Assembly: GCF_900141765.1 (NCBI RefSeq) | Contig: NZ_FSRK01000001.1 | Coordinates: forward strand, 2,480,001-2,544,000 | Origin: Epilithonimonas zeae | GTDB taxonomy: Bacteria > Bacteroidota > Bacteroidia > Flavobacteriales > Weeksellaceae | DNA length: 64,000 nt | Direction of reading: 5' to 3' | Part shown: positions 41,813 through 50,083 of the stretch, one piece after another | Position numbering within the stretch: the first letter of the stretch is position 1 | Layout: the number at the start of each line of letters is the position of its first letter | The notes under the pieces: model-generated | Told to the model about the DNA's origin: nothing | Seen by the model: only the letters and a program-made list of their open reading frames with translations | Database searches by the model: none | Position numbers and translations under genes: made by a program

Positions 41813-44212
41813 TTATCTTAACTCTGCTTTGAACTCTTTTTCAAAAGATTTGATAAGAGAGTTCATTACTTCTGTGATATCTTTGTCTTCAAGAGTTTTT
41901 TCTTCGTTCAGAAGTTCAAAACTTAATGCATAAGATTTTTTGCCTTCCGGAAGATTTTTACCTTCATAAACATCGAATAAATTAATATTCTTCAAGAAAG
42001 GTGATTTATTGGATTTTGCCAACTCATATAATTCTGCATAAGTAATCGTTTTATCAACCAACAAAGCCAAATCTCTTCTAATCTTATTAAACTTCGGAAT
42101 ATCGATGAATTTCAAATTTTCTTTTGTTCTCAAAGCTTGGCAAGTTTCCAATTCGATTTCTGCATAGAAAACTTCCTGGCTGATATCAAAATCTTTCAAC
42201 ATTTGAGGACTAACTTTTCCTATTCTTGCTATAGTTTTTCCGTCAGATTTGATTTCCAAAGCATCAGAAAAACGGTCGTCATCTAACGCAGATTCGTTAA
42301 GTTCAAGGTTAAGCTTTTCTAAAAGAACTTTTACATAAGCTTTCAGATAATAGAAATCCGTTGCGCTTTTTGGCTGACGCCAGTTTTCCGAAACTTCTCT
42401 ACCAGCTGTCAGAATCGCCAATTGCTTTCTTTCTTCGTATTTTTCTTTTTTATGGTAAATTTTCCCTAATTCGAAAAACTTAATATCAGATGATTTTCTA
42501 TTGATATTATAAATTGCATTTTCCAAAAGTCCTTCCAACAAAGACTTTCTCATAAATGCCAAATCATTACTCAAAGGATTCAACAATTTCACAGCATTGG
42601 TTTCATCTTTTACAGAAGTCAGTGAGTTGTTCATCACTTCGTGGAAACCGTTGGATTGCAATGTTCTTGCCCAAGAATTTTCTAAAGCATCTTGATCATC
42701 GAAACTCAATTTTACTGGTGTGAAAGAGATTTTTTTCGGCGCATCGATTTTGTTGTAACCGTAGATTCTCAATACTTCTTCAATAACGTCGATTTCTCTT
42801 GTAACATCTGCTCTATAAACAGGAACAGATAATTCAAGACCGTTTTGAATCTCATTAAGAATCTGAATATCAAGAGATTTTAAAATCTCTTTGATTTTTT
42901 CTCTATGGATTTTAGTTCCCAGAATCTGGTCTAATTTCGAATATCTGAAAACCACATAATGGTCTTTGATTTTTTCAGGATAATGTTCCAGAATCTCTCC
43001 AACTAATTTTCCGCCAGCCAATTCCTGAATCAAACTAATTGCGTGAGTCAAAGCTGTTCTGGCATTATTTGGGTCAACACCTCTTTCAAAGCGGAAAGAT
43101 GCATCAGTATTCAAACCGTGTAACTTAGACGCTTTTCTAATCGCTACCGGATTGAAATAAGCACTTTCTAAGAAAATGGTTTTGGTTTCAGATGAAACAC
43201 CACTTTCGCTTCCACCAAAAACTCCAGCAATACACATTGGTTTATCTTTTCCGTCTTTAATAATGATTTCGGAACCGTTCAAAGTTCTTTCAACATTATC
43301 TAGAGTTTTGAATTTGGTTCCAGCTTTTACGGTTCCAACTTTCACAGTTTTATCTGCAATTTTTTCTGCATCGAAAGCGTGAAGCGGTTGTCCAAGGCCG
43401 TGAAGAATATAATTGGTGATATCAACAACGTTGTTAATTGGCGAAAGTCCGATTGCTTTCAATCTATCTTTCAACCAATCTGGAGACGTTTTGATTTCTA
43501 CGTTTTCTATGACAGCACCCAGATATCTTGGCGTCAATTCAGAATCTTCGACTTCTAATTTGAAATCGTGAGAACCTTCGATGTTTAAAACTTTAGATTC
43601 TAGTTTCGTAAATTCTGACTTCAAATTATTGGAAGACACAAAAGCCTGCAAATCTCTTGCAACACCATAATGTGACATGGCGTCGGTCCTGTTTGGCGTC
43701 AATCCAATCTCATAAACCTCATCGTTTGTCAATTCAAAATAATCAGCGAAAGGTTTCCCAACTTCATATTTTGTTTCGTCCAAAACCATAATTCCGGCGT
43801 GGTCATCGCTCAAACCTAATTCGTCTTCGGCACAAATCATTCCTTCGGAAACTTCGCCACGGATTTTAGCTTTTTTGATTTCGAAAGAATTGCCGTCTTT
43901 TGCATAGATTTTTGTTCCTACCACAGCCACAGGAACAGTTTGCCCAGAAGCAACATTCGGCGCTCCACAAACGATTTCCAGAATTTTTCCGTTGCCAACA
44001 TCGACTGTTGTTTTGCTTAGTTTATCAGCATTCGGATGTTTTTCGCAAGTCAGAACTTTGCCAACGATAATTCCTTCCAGACTTCCTTTGACGCTTTCGA
44101 ATTTATCAACACCTTCCACTTCCAAACCGATATCGGTCAAATATGCACTGATTTTCTCAGAATTAAGGTCTGTTTTGATATAATCTTTAAGCCAATTATT
44201 AGAAATTTTCAT
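41813..44212 (-). CDS. pheT: Phenylalanyl-tRNA synthetase beta subunit
   Basis: The ATG at 44212 (KISNNWLKDYIK) gives 799 residues, the normal length. The tRNA-binding OB fold (GKVLTCEKHPNADKL), B3/B4 editing region (APNVASGQTV and later GVFGGSESGV), B5 domain and C-terminal anticodon-binding FDX domain (KFNKIRRDLALLVD) are present. A longer frame to 44251 would translate a repeat A copy and is rejected. pheS is not in the window. The gene lies downstream of dnaN. Confidence 0.95.
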   Translation of the reverse strand: MKISNNWLKDYIKTDLNSEKISAYLTDIGLEVEGVDKFESVKGSLEGIIVGKVLTCEKHPNADKLSKTTVDVGNGKILEIVCGAPNVASGQTVPVAVVGTKIYAKDGNSFEIKKAKIRGEVSEGMICAEDELGLSDDHAGIMVLDETKYEVGKPFADYFELTNDEVYEIGLTPNRTDAMSHYGVARDLQAFVSSNNLKSEFTKLESKVLNIEGSHDFKLEVEDSELTPRYLGAVIENVEIKTSPDWLKDRLKAIGLSPINNVVDITNYILHGLGQPLHAFDAEKIADKTVKVGTVKAGTKFKTLDNVERTLNGSEIIIKDGKDKPMCIAGVFGGSESGVSSETKTIFLESAYFNPVAIRKASKLHGLNTDASFRFERGVDPNNARTALTHAISLIQELAGGKLVGEILEHYPEKIKDHYVVFRYSKLDQILGTKIHREKIKEILKSLDIQILNEIQNGLELSVPVYRADVTREIDVIEEVLRIYGYNKIDAPKKISFTPVKLSFDDQDALENSWARTLQSNGFHEVMNNSLTSVKDETNAVKLLNPLSNDLAFMRKSLLEGLLENAIYNINRKSSDIKFFELGKIYHKKEKYEERKQLAILTAGREVSENWRQPKSATDFYYLKAYVKVLLEKLNLELNESALDDDRFSDALEIKSDGKTIARIGKVSPQMLKDFDISQEVFYAEIELETCQALRTKENLKFIDIPKFNKIRRDLALLVDKTITYAELYELAKSNKSPFLKNINLFDVYEGKNLPEGKKSYALSFELLNEEKTLEDKDITEVMNSLIKSFEKEFKAELR

Positions 44213-44235
44213 TCTTTTTATATTTGAATTTTTTG

Positions 44236-44292
44236 AACACAAAGTGCGCAAAGATTTTTTTAATTTAAACTGCTTTTAAGTTCACAACGATG
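44236..44292 (+). repeat. Dispersed repeat A, copy 5 (upstream of pheT)
   Basis: AACACAAAGTGCGCAAAG, TTTTTTTAATTTAAACTGC, TTTTAAGTTCACAACGATG. It is closest to copy 3 at 7780 and begins 23 nt from the pheT ATG. It lies far from the arg operon, so the repeat is genuinely dispersed. Confidence 0.72.
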
Positions 44293-44371
44293 TAACTTAT
44301 AAGAAGTTTTTAAACTAAAATTTGAGACTTGAATTTCAAATCTCAAATTTTAAATATGATTAATTTTAAAA

Positions 44372-45502
44372 TTATAAACCGATTACAGGCATTGACAGCA
44401 TCAGGATACTTTCGTTCTCCTCCAATCCGTCAACCGGTTCTACGATTCCTGGTCTGTTTGGCTGAGACATTTTCATTGTGATATCGTCAGAAGCCAAAAC
44501 GGATAACATCTCTGTCAGGAATTTTGAACTGAAACCAATATTGATATCATCGCCATTATAGTCGCAAGGAATCTGCATATCCGCTTTGTTTGCGTACTCT
44601 GTATCTTCTGCGTGAAGATGTAGAACATTGCCAGACAACTTGAATCTTACCTGATTGGTCGATTTGTTTGACATAATAGATGCTCTTCTGATAGAACCTA
44701 AAAGTAAGCTTCTGTTGATGGTCAAAACGTTTGGATTTTCCTTAGGAATTACTGCGTTGTAATTCGGATATTTCCCGTCTATCAAACGACAAATCCAAAT
44801 ATTATTTCCAAATGTGAATTTCGCCATATTATCACTGAATTCAATCACAACATCTTCGTTGGAATTATTCAGAATGTTTTTGAAAATTGACAAAGGTTTC
44901 TTTGGCATAATGAATTCCAAAGTCTCCGGATGTACGATATCTGTTCTTTTGTAAACCACCAATCTGTGAGAATCTGTGGAAACAAAATTGGTCTCATCTT
45001 CTTTGAACTGAAACAAAACACCAGTCATCACAGGACGAAGAGAATCATTACTTGTAGCAAACAAAGTGTTAGCCAAAGCTTCTGCTAAAATTCCTCCTCC
45101 AATTGTTACTTTCTGAGATGCATCAAATTCCGGCAATTCCGGATAATCGTCCGCATTATCCAAAGCCACTGCGAAATTGTCTTTTTCATCCAAAATTTCC
45201 AAAACGCTTCCGTTTCCGTCTTCAGAATCTTTAACCGCCAAAGTCAAAGGCTGCTCACCGTAAGTTTTCAGGAAATCCTGAAAAATCTTCCCTGGAACTG
45301 CTAATTTTCCTTTGTCATCCGACTTCACTTCAAGGGAAGTGATCAACGTCGTTTCACCATCAGAAGCCGTAACTGTCAACAAGTTCTGGTCTAACTCGAA
45401 AAGAAAATTCTCCAAAATTGGTCTGGATTGTGAACCGGAAATCACGCCACTTACCGTCTGTAAAGCTTTTTGCAAATCGCCACTGGCAACAATAAATCTC
45501 AT
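44372..45502 (-). CDS. dnaN: DNA polymerase III beta subunit (sliding clamp)
   Basis: 376 residues with three clamp domains. The start is RFIVASGDLQKALQTVSGV. DSHRLVVYKR lies in the middle domain, and the C-terminus ESILMLSMPVIGL corresponds to the family's conserved end. DnaN tethers polymerase to DNA. It is divergent from dgkA. A -7 element TATATTTG (45533-45526) precedes it. Confidence 0.96.
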   Translation of the reverse strand: MRFIVASGDLQKALQTVSGVISGSQSRPILENFLFELDQNLLTVTASDGETTLITSLEVKSDDKGKLAVPGKIFQDFLKTYGEQPLTLAVKDSEDGNGSVLEILDEKDNFAVALDNADDYPELPEFDASQKVTIGGGILAEALANTLFATSNDSLRPVMTGVLFQFKEDETNFVSTDSHRLVVYKRTDIVHPETLEFIMPKKPLSIFKNILNNSNEDVVIEFSDNMAKFTFGNNIWICRLIDGKYPNYNAVIPKENPNVLTINRSLLLGSIRRASIMSNKSTNQVRFKLSGNVLHLHAEDTEYANKADMQIPCDYNGDDINIGFSSKFLTEMLSVLASDDITMKMSQPNRPGIVEPVDGLEENESILMLSMPVIGL

Positions 45503-45525
45503 AAACTGTATTTATTTCAATTCCA

Positions 45526-45533
45526 CAAATATA
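45526..45533 (-). promoter_or_regulatory. -7 element of dnaN
   Basis: Minus-strand TATATTTG, 23 nt before the ATG. Confidence 0.5.
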
Positions 45534-45595
45534 ATGATTTCGGTTCGATTGTAAAAGGTGTATTAATTTAGTTATTAACAATTATGATAATAATC

Positions 45596-45603
45596 TATCT
45601 TTG
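45596..45603 (+). promoter_or_regulatory. -7 element of dgkA
   Basis: TATCTTTG, 14 nt before the ATG. Confidence 0.5.
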
Positions 45604-45617
45604 TTGATATTATCACA

Positions 45618-45983
45618 ATGAAAAAACCGCCATTTCATAAAAGTGTTTTGTTCACCTTCCGAGGAATTATTTGGATTTTGAGAAACGAAAGGAATTTCCA
45701 GTTTCATATTTTAGGATTGATTATTAATCTTTTTCTGATTGTTTTTTTTGAGCTTTCAAATATCGAAACAGCTATGATTATTCTTTGTTGCTTTTTTGTT
45801 TTGGTAACAGAAGCTTTGAATACTTGTGTTGAAAAAATTTGTGATTACATCCAACCTGAGTTTGATTCCCGAATTGGAATTATTAAGGATTTAGCTGGTG
45901 GCGCGGTAATGTTGGCTACGATTTCTTCGGTTTGTGTTGGCATTTTGGTTTATTGGCCTTATTTGAAATTGTTATTTCATTAA
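45618..45983 (+). CDS. dgkA: Diacylglycerol/undecaprenol kinase family protein
   Basis: 121 residues, the small integral-membrane kinase. FRGIIWILRNERNFQFH at the N-terminus is followed by three membrane helices. The catalytic EALNTCVEKICDYI and KDLAGGAVMLATI are present. In Gram-negative bacteria it recycles diacylglycerol; related enzymes phosphorylate undecaprenol. It is divergent from dnaN. Confidence 0.9.
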   Translation: MKKPPFHKSVLFTFRGIIWILRNERNFQFHILGLIINLFLIVFFELSNIETAMIILCCFFVLVTEALNTCVEKICDYIQPEFDSRIGIIKDLAGGAVMLATISSVCVGILVYWPYLKLLFH

Positions 45984-45991
45984 AGCGGTTT

Positions 45992-46130
45992 AACACATAG
46001 GCACAATGATTTTTTTTAATTATATAAACGTTTTAAGACACAAGAAAATAAAAGATTTTTATTTAATGAAATTAAACTTTGTGTCTTAAAAACACTACAA
46101 TAAATATAGATTCTTTTGTGCCTTTGTATT
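45992..46130. repeat. Nested inverted-repeat element between dgkA and ddl
   Basis: Outer arms: ACACATAGGCACAATGAT at the left and TTCTTTTGTGCCTTTGTAT at the right. Inner arms: TTAAGACACAAG at 46033 and CTTTGTGTCTTAA at 46077-46089. The roughly 140-nt element would fold into a long double hairpin. No coding frame occurs inside. It looks like a small mobile repeat (MITE-like). Confidence 0.65.
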
Positions 46131-46201
46131 TTTCAGTTCCCTTTAAATTCTTAATTACAATATTTAGAAAAATTTTAATCCTATCTTTTTCATAAAATCT
46201 T

Positions 46202-46209
46202 TACATTTG
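46202..46209 (+). promoter_or_regulatory. -7 element of ddl
   Basis: TACATTTG, 19 nt before the ATG. Confidence 0.5.
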
Positions 46210-46228
46210 TTTTCAATATATTTCTAAA

Positions 46229-47212
46229 ATGAGCAAAAAAAATGTAGCCGTTGTAATGGGCGGTTATTCTGATGAATACAAAGTTTCTCTTAAAAGCGGA
46301 CAATTAATTTTTGATTCACTTGACCGTGAACTTTATGATGTTTACAAAGTAATAATTCTAAAAGATGAATGGTATTTGTTAGACGAAAAAGATAAAAAAA
46401 GATTCATCAACAAAGCAGATTTCTCAGTAAACCTCGGCGATGGAGACATTCTTAACTTTGATGTTTGTTTCAATATCATCCACGGAACGCCAGGCGAAAA
46501 TGGAATTATGCAAGCTTACTGGGACGCAATTGGACAAAAATATACAGGCTGTGATTTCTATCAAAGTGCACTGACATTCAATAAAAAAGATACGTTAGCT
46601 GTTTTATCAAAATACGGAATTCCTTCTGCAAAAAGTATTTATCTAAGAAATGGTGAGCAAGTTTCTGACGATGAGATTGTAGAAAAACTTGGGCTTCCGC
46701 TTTTCGTAAAGCCCAATCAAAGTGGTTCTTCTCTTGGAATTTCTAAAGTGAAAGATAAAAACGAGCTTAAAAACGCAATTGAATTTGCTTATAAAGAAGA
46801 TGACGAAATCCTTATCGAAAGTGCTCTTAACGGAATGGAGGTTTCCGTTGGCGTTTTGGATTACAAAGGCGAAGTGATTGTTTTAGGAATTACGGAAATT
46901 GTTCCAGACAAAGAATTCTTCGATTACGAAGCCAAATATGAAGGTGCTTCTCAAGAGATTACGCCTGCAAGAATTGATGAAGAAACCAGAAAAAAGGTAG
47001 AAGAAATTTCCATAAAAGCTTACAAATCGCTTGGAATGAGTGGATTTTCCCGTTCAGAATTCATTATCGTTGATGGAATCCCACATCTTTTGGAAATGAA
47101 TACAAATCCCGGGTTTTCTCCGGCAAGCATCCTTCCACAACAGGCAAAAATCTACGGAATCTCTATCAAAGACCTTTGCGGAAACGAAGTAGAAAAAGCA
47201 CTTAACAAATAA
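46229..47212 (+). CDS. ddl: D-alanine--D-alanine ligase
   Basis: 327 residues of the ATP-grasp Ddl family: VAVVMGGYSDEYKVSLKSG at the start, NIIHGTPGENG, PLFVKPNQSGSSLGISKV (ATP loop), EVSVGVLDYKG, and LEMNTNPGFSPASILPQQA. It makes the D-Ala-D-Ala dipeptide for peptidoglycan. coaD follows in the same direction after 73 nt, probably co-transcribed. Confidence 0.95.
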   Translation: MSKKNVAVVMGGYSDEYKVSLKSGQLIFDSLDRELYDVYKVIILKDEWYLLDEKDKKRFINKADFSVNLGDGDILNFDVCFNIIHGTPGENGIMQAYWDAIGQKYTGCDFYQSALTFNKKDTLAVLSKYGIPSAKSIYLRNGEQVSDDEIVEKLGLPLFVKPNQSGSSLGISKVKDKNELKNAIEFAYKEDDEILIESALNGMEVSVGVLDYKGEVIVLGITEIVPDKEFFDYEAKYEGASQEITPARIDEETRKKVEEISIKAYKSLGMSGFSRSEFIIVDGIPHLLEMNTNPGFSPASILPQQAKIYGISIKDLCGNEVEKALNK

Positions 47213-47285
47213 TTATAAATGATAAATTTTAGATTTTAAATTATTTGAGAAATCTAAAATTCATAATCTAAAATTTAAAATTTCT

Positions 47286-47756
47286 ATGAAAATTGCTGTT
47301 TTTCCAGGGTCGTTTGACCCAATCACTCTGGGTCATTATGATATTGTGGAGCGCGCTGTCCCGTTGTTCGACAAAATCATTATTGCCATCGGAAAGAATT
47401 CTCAGAAAAAATATATGTTCTCTCTTGAACAACGTAAAGAATTCATCAGAAAAACATTCGAAAAATTTCCAAATGTGGAAGTTGATGATTTTGAAGGCTT
47501 GACAATCGATTACTGTAAAAGTAAAAACGTGAATTTCATCTTGAGAGGCCTAAGAAATCCAGCCGATTTCGAATTCGAAAAATCGATCGCGCAAACCAAT
47601 AGAGCTTTAACCAGAGAAAATACGGTTGAAACTATTTTCCTTTTGACTTCCTCCGGAAAATCTTATATCAGCAGCAGCATTGTAAGGGAAATTATTTCTT
47701 ATGGCGGGAACTATGAAATTATGGTTCCTGATGCTGTGAGAGTTGAAAAAAAATAA
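47286..47756 (+). CDS. coaD: Pantetheine-phosphate adenylyltransferase
   Basis: 156 residues. AVFPGSFDPITLGHYDIVERA contains the nucleotidyltransferase HxGH-type motif (here LGHYD), and LRGLRNPADFEFEKSIAQTNR and SGKSYISSSIVREI are family blocks. CoaD performs the penultimate step of coenzyme A synthesis. A strong terminator follows. Confidence 0.95.
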   Translation: MKIAVFPGSFDPITLGHYDIVERAVPLFDKIIIAIGKNSQKKYMFSLEQRKEFIRKTFEKFPNVEVDDFEGLTIDYCKSKNVNFILRGLRNPADFEFEKSIAQTNRALTRENTVETIFLLTSSGKSYISSSIVREIISYGGNYEIMVPDAVRVEKK

Positions 47757-47760
47757 ATTA

Positions 47761-47790
47761 AAAATCCTGAAGTTAGCTTCAGGATTTTTT
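47761..47790 (+). terminator. Terminator of coaD
   Basis: AAAATCCTGAAG-TTAG-CTTCAGGATTTT then TTT: a 12-bp stem with a tetraloop. Confidence 0.9.
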
Positions 47791-47845
47791 TATTTTCAGA
47801 ACAAAATTGGATTTTGTTCTTATTTTGTTCTGGATTACTTATAAA

Positions 47846-47870
47846 AAAACCACCTAAATTAGGTGGTTTT
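47846..47870 (-). terminator. Terminator of tRNA-Phe copy 1
   Basis: AAAACCACCTAAATTAGGTGGTTTT, 3 nt beyond the tRNA 3' end. On the minus strand it is followed by a T run. Confidence 0.8.
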
Positions 47871-47873
47871 AAG

Positions 47874-47946
47874 TGGTTTCTCCAGGAATCGAACCAGGGA
47901 CACACGGATTTTCAATCCGTTGCTCTACCAACTGAGCTAAGAAACC
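47874..47946 (-). tRNA. tRNA-Phe (GAA), copy 1
   Basis: 73 nt on the minus strand. The acceptor GGTTTCT pairs with AGAAACC, with discriminator A. The D-arm is GCTC ... GAGC, the anticodon arm ACGGA-TTGAAAA-TCCGT with anticodon GAA, and the T-arm CCTGG-TTCGATT-CCTGG. CCA is not encoded. It has its own promoter and terminator. Confidence 0.96.
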
Positions 47947-47971
47947 ATAACTCGTTTTGTTTTGAGTGGTG

Positions 47972-47979
47972 CAAAAATA
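47972..47979 (-). promoter_or_regulatory. -7 element of tRNA-Phe copy 1
   Basis: Minus-strand TATTTTTG, followed by CACCACTCAAAACAAAACGA, which is shared with copy 2. Confidence 0.55.
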
Positions 47980-48038
47980 CACTCTTTACTCATATAATCC
48001 AAATTAGATTGCTACTAATTTGATTTTTTTTATTTAAA

Positions 48039-48061
48039 AAACCGCCTTAGTTAGGCGGTTT
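48039..48061 (-). terminator. Terminator of tRNA-Phe copy 2
   Basis: AAACCGCCTTAGTTAGGCGGTTT, 5 nt beyond the tRNA 3' end, with a T run on the minus strand. Confidence 0.8.
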
Positions 48062-48066
48062 GTAAG

Positions 48067-48139
48067 TGGTTTCTCCAGGAATCGAACCAGGGACACACGG
48101 ATTTTCAATCCGTTGCTCTACCAACTGAGCTAAGAAACC
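48067..48139 (-). tRNA. tRNA-Phe (GAA), copy 2
   Basis: The 73-nt mature sequence is identical to the copy at 47874-47946, with the same GAA anticodon and no encoded CCA. The 5' flank (about 35 nt, including the -7 element region) is also conserved. The terminator stem differs in sequence. Confidence 0.96.
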
Positions 48140-48164
48140 ATCACTCGTTTTGTTTTGAGTGGTG

Positions 48165-48172
48165 CAAAAGTA
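48165..48172 (-). promoter_or_regulatory. -7 element of tRNA-Phe copy 2
   Basis: Minus-strand TACTTTTG at the same distance from the tRNA as in copy 1. Confidence 0.55.
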
Positions 48173-48231
48173 TATTCTTTATTCTTATAATGCAAATTAT
48201 ATTAGAATTTCTTCACACATTTTATTTAAAA

Positions 48232-50076
48232 TCATTGATTATCAGAAGATTTTTTTTCAGTTTGCGCTTTGAAAAAATCACTCAATTCTTCTAAAACAGG
48301 CTTAATTGTATCTTCAGGAAGATCGCTAATCCTGATATACATCAATCCATCAATCGCATCATTGAAGTTCGGATCCACGTTGAAAGCGATCATTTTTGCA
48401 TTTTGCTTGATGTATTTTTTGATCAAAACAGGCAATCTAAGTTCAGGTTCAAGATCGTCGATAATTTTATCTAATTTATTAAGATCAGCATCCATATCTT
48501 CAAAGAATAGAGCTTTGTCTCGCTCTTTCATCACAACCTTGAATTCATTTTTCGGATGGATATATTGCGCTACAGCAGAATCATAATAATGAGAACGCAT
48601 AAATTCGATCATCAACGATTTCGAGAATTCTGAGAACTTATTACTAATGCTTACACCGCCCATCAGGAATTTGTGTTCAGGATTTCTTAGGCAAACGTGA
48701 ACAATTCCGCGCCAAAGCAAGAATAATGGAAATGGTTTTTGCTGATATTCAATTGAAATATAAGCTCTTCCCATTTCTATTACTTTTCGGAAAAACGGTT
48801 GCAATTCCGGATCATACTCAAAAAGTGAGCTTGTGTAGAATCCATCAATCCCAAATTTCTTCATCACCTCAGAACCCAAAGCCATCCTGTAGGCACCAAC
48901 CAGCTTTTTGCCTGCATTATCCCAAAGAAAAAGATGATGATAATGGTTATCATATTCATCCAAATCAAAAGGAAGATTGGTTCCTTCTCCAATCGCTCGG
49001 AATGTTAGCTCTCTTTGTCGCCCGATTTCCCTCATAATAGAAGGAATTTCTTCTGACTTTGTAAAGAAAACATCATAATCACCGTGAGAAAAAAGTTTCT
49101 TATTTTCGGCAACTTTTAATTTTTCTATTTCATTAACAATATCTTCAACAGGCGTTTCATCTATGATATTCTGTACTATATTATTTTGTTTCTGAAGCGG
49201 ATTTTTAAGCACCATATTAGGCAGCTTTAATTTCTCAGTTATGCTTTTTCGTCTTTCATAATAAGACTTCAGCATATAAACCTTATTATAAAGATAGTCG
49301 CCCAGCTCTTCCAAAGTTTCTTCTTCTTCCATTTGCTTCACAGAGATTGGCTTTCCAATTCTTATTCTGATTGGTTTATCTCTTTTTCGCATCATTTCGG
49401 TTGGCAGCATCAAGGTTTGTAAATCCGGATGCAGCTTAGAAACATTATAAAACATTTTACTGTTGGTTGCGTGGAAATACATTGGGACTACCGGAACTCT
49501 TGCTTTTTTGATAATCTTCAGTGCAGTTTTTCCCCAAGGTCTGTCCAGAACTTCGCCGTACTCATTATTCTTGTTAGAAACTTCACCAGCAGGAAAAATA
49601 CCGATACATCCACCTTCTTGCAAATGTTTGAAGGTTTCTCGCATCCCGGAAGAACTATTGTAAGCATCTTTTCTCCCTTCAAAAGGATTAACTGAGATGA
49701 CGAAAGGTTCCATTGGTTTAATTTTCGATAAAAGAAAATTCCCCATAACCTTGAAATCCGGACGAACACGCAACAGAATTTTACACATCAAAATCCCGTC
49801 TAAAGCGCCCAACGGATGATTGGAAACAATAATGAAAGGTCCTGTTTTGGGAACTTTTGCCAAATCTTCTTCGAAAACAATATAACTGAGTTCCTGCTCT
49901 CTGATAAACTCATCAAAGAACTGCACACCTTGGGTATGGATCAGTTTATTGTAAAGATTATTGACTTCATTTATTTTAGTAAGATTCATAATTGCCGAGG
50001 CAACCGGTCTCTTGAGAAAACCAATTTTATCGAGTCCTGCGGCTTTTATCAAATCTTCTTTTGAAATTAAACTCAT
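48232..50076 (-). CDS. olsF: Bifunctional acyltransferase OlsF-like (ornithine/aminolipid synthesis)
   Basis: 614 residues with two acyltransferase parts. The N-terminal half is PlsC-like, with SNHPLGALD (86-93) and GIFPAGEVSN. The C-terminal half (from about 320) is an OlsB/GNAT-like acyl transferase (REIGRQRELTFRAIGEG, LFLWDNAGKKLVGAYRMALG). This order matches OlsF of Flavobacterium johnsoniae and Serratia, which makes ornithine lipids alone. The assignment is by architecture. It follows lysC with a 7-nt gap and is probably co-transcribed. Confidence 0.82.
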   Translation of the reverse strand: MSLISKEDLIKAAGLDKIGFLKRPVASAIMNLTKINEVNNLYNKLIHTQGVQFFDEFIREQELSYIVFEEDLAKVPKTGPFIIVSNHPLGALDGILMCKILLRVRPDFKVMGNFLLSKIKPMEPFVISVNPFEGRKDAYNSSSGMRETFKHLQEGGCIGIFPAGEVSNKNNEYGEVLDRPWGKTALKIIKKARVPVVPMYFHATNSKMFYNVSKLHPDLQTLMLPTEMMRKRDKPIRIRIGKPISVKQMEEEETLEELGDYLYNKVYMLKSYYERRKSITEKLKLPNMVLKNPLQKQNNIVQNIIDETPVEDIVNEIEKLKVAENKKLFSHGDYDVFFTKSEEIPSIMREIGRQRELTFRAIGEGTNLPFDLDEYDNHYHHLFLWDNAGKKLVGAYRMALGSEVMKKFGIDGFYTSSLFEYDPELQPFFRKVIEMGRAYISIEYQQKPFPLFLLWRGIVHVCLRNPEHKFLMGGVSISNKFSEFSKSLMIEFMRSHYYDSAVAQYIHPKNEFKVVMKERDKALFFEDMDADLNKLDKIIDDLEPELRLPVLIKKYIKQNAKMIAFNVDPNFNDAIDGLMYIRISDLPEDTIKPVLEELSDFFKAQTEKKSSDNQ

Positions 50077-50083
50077 AGTGTTT

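Noticed and set aside
44213-44251. Thirteen extra N-terminal codons for PheT
   Set aside because: The extension translates repeat A (CGCACTTTGTGTTCAAAA) and PheT proteins start at the MKISNNWLKDY block.
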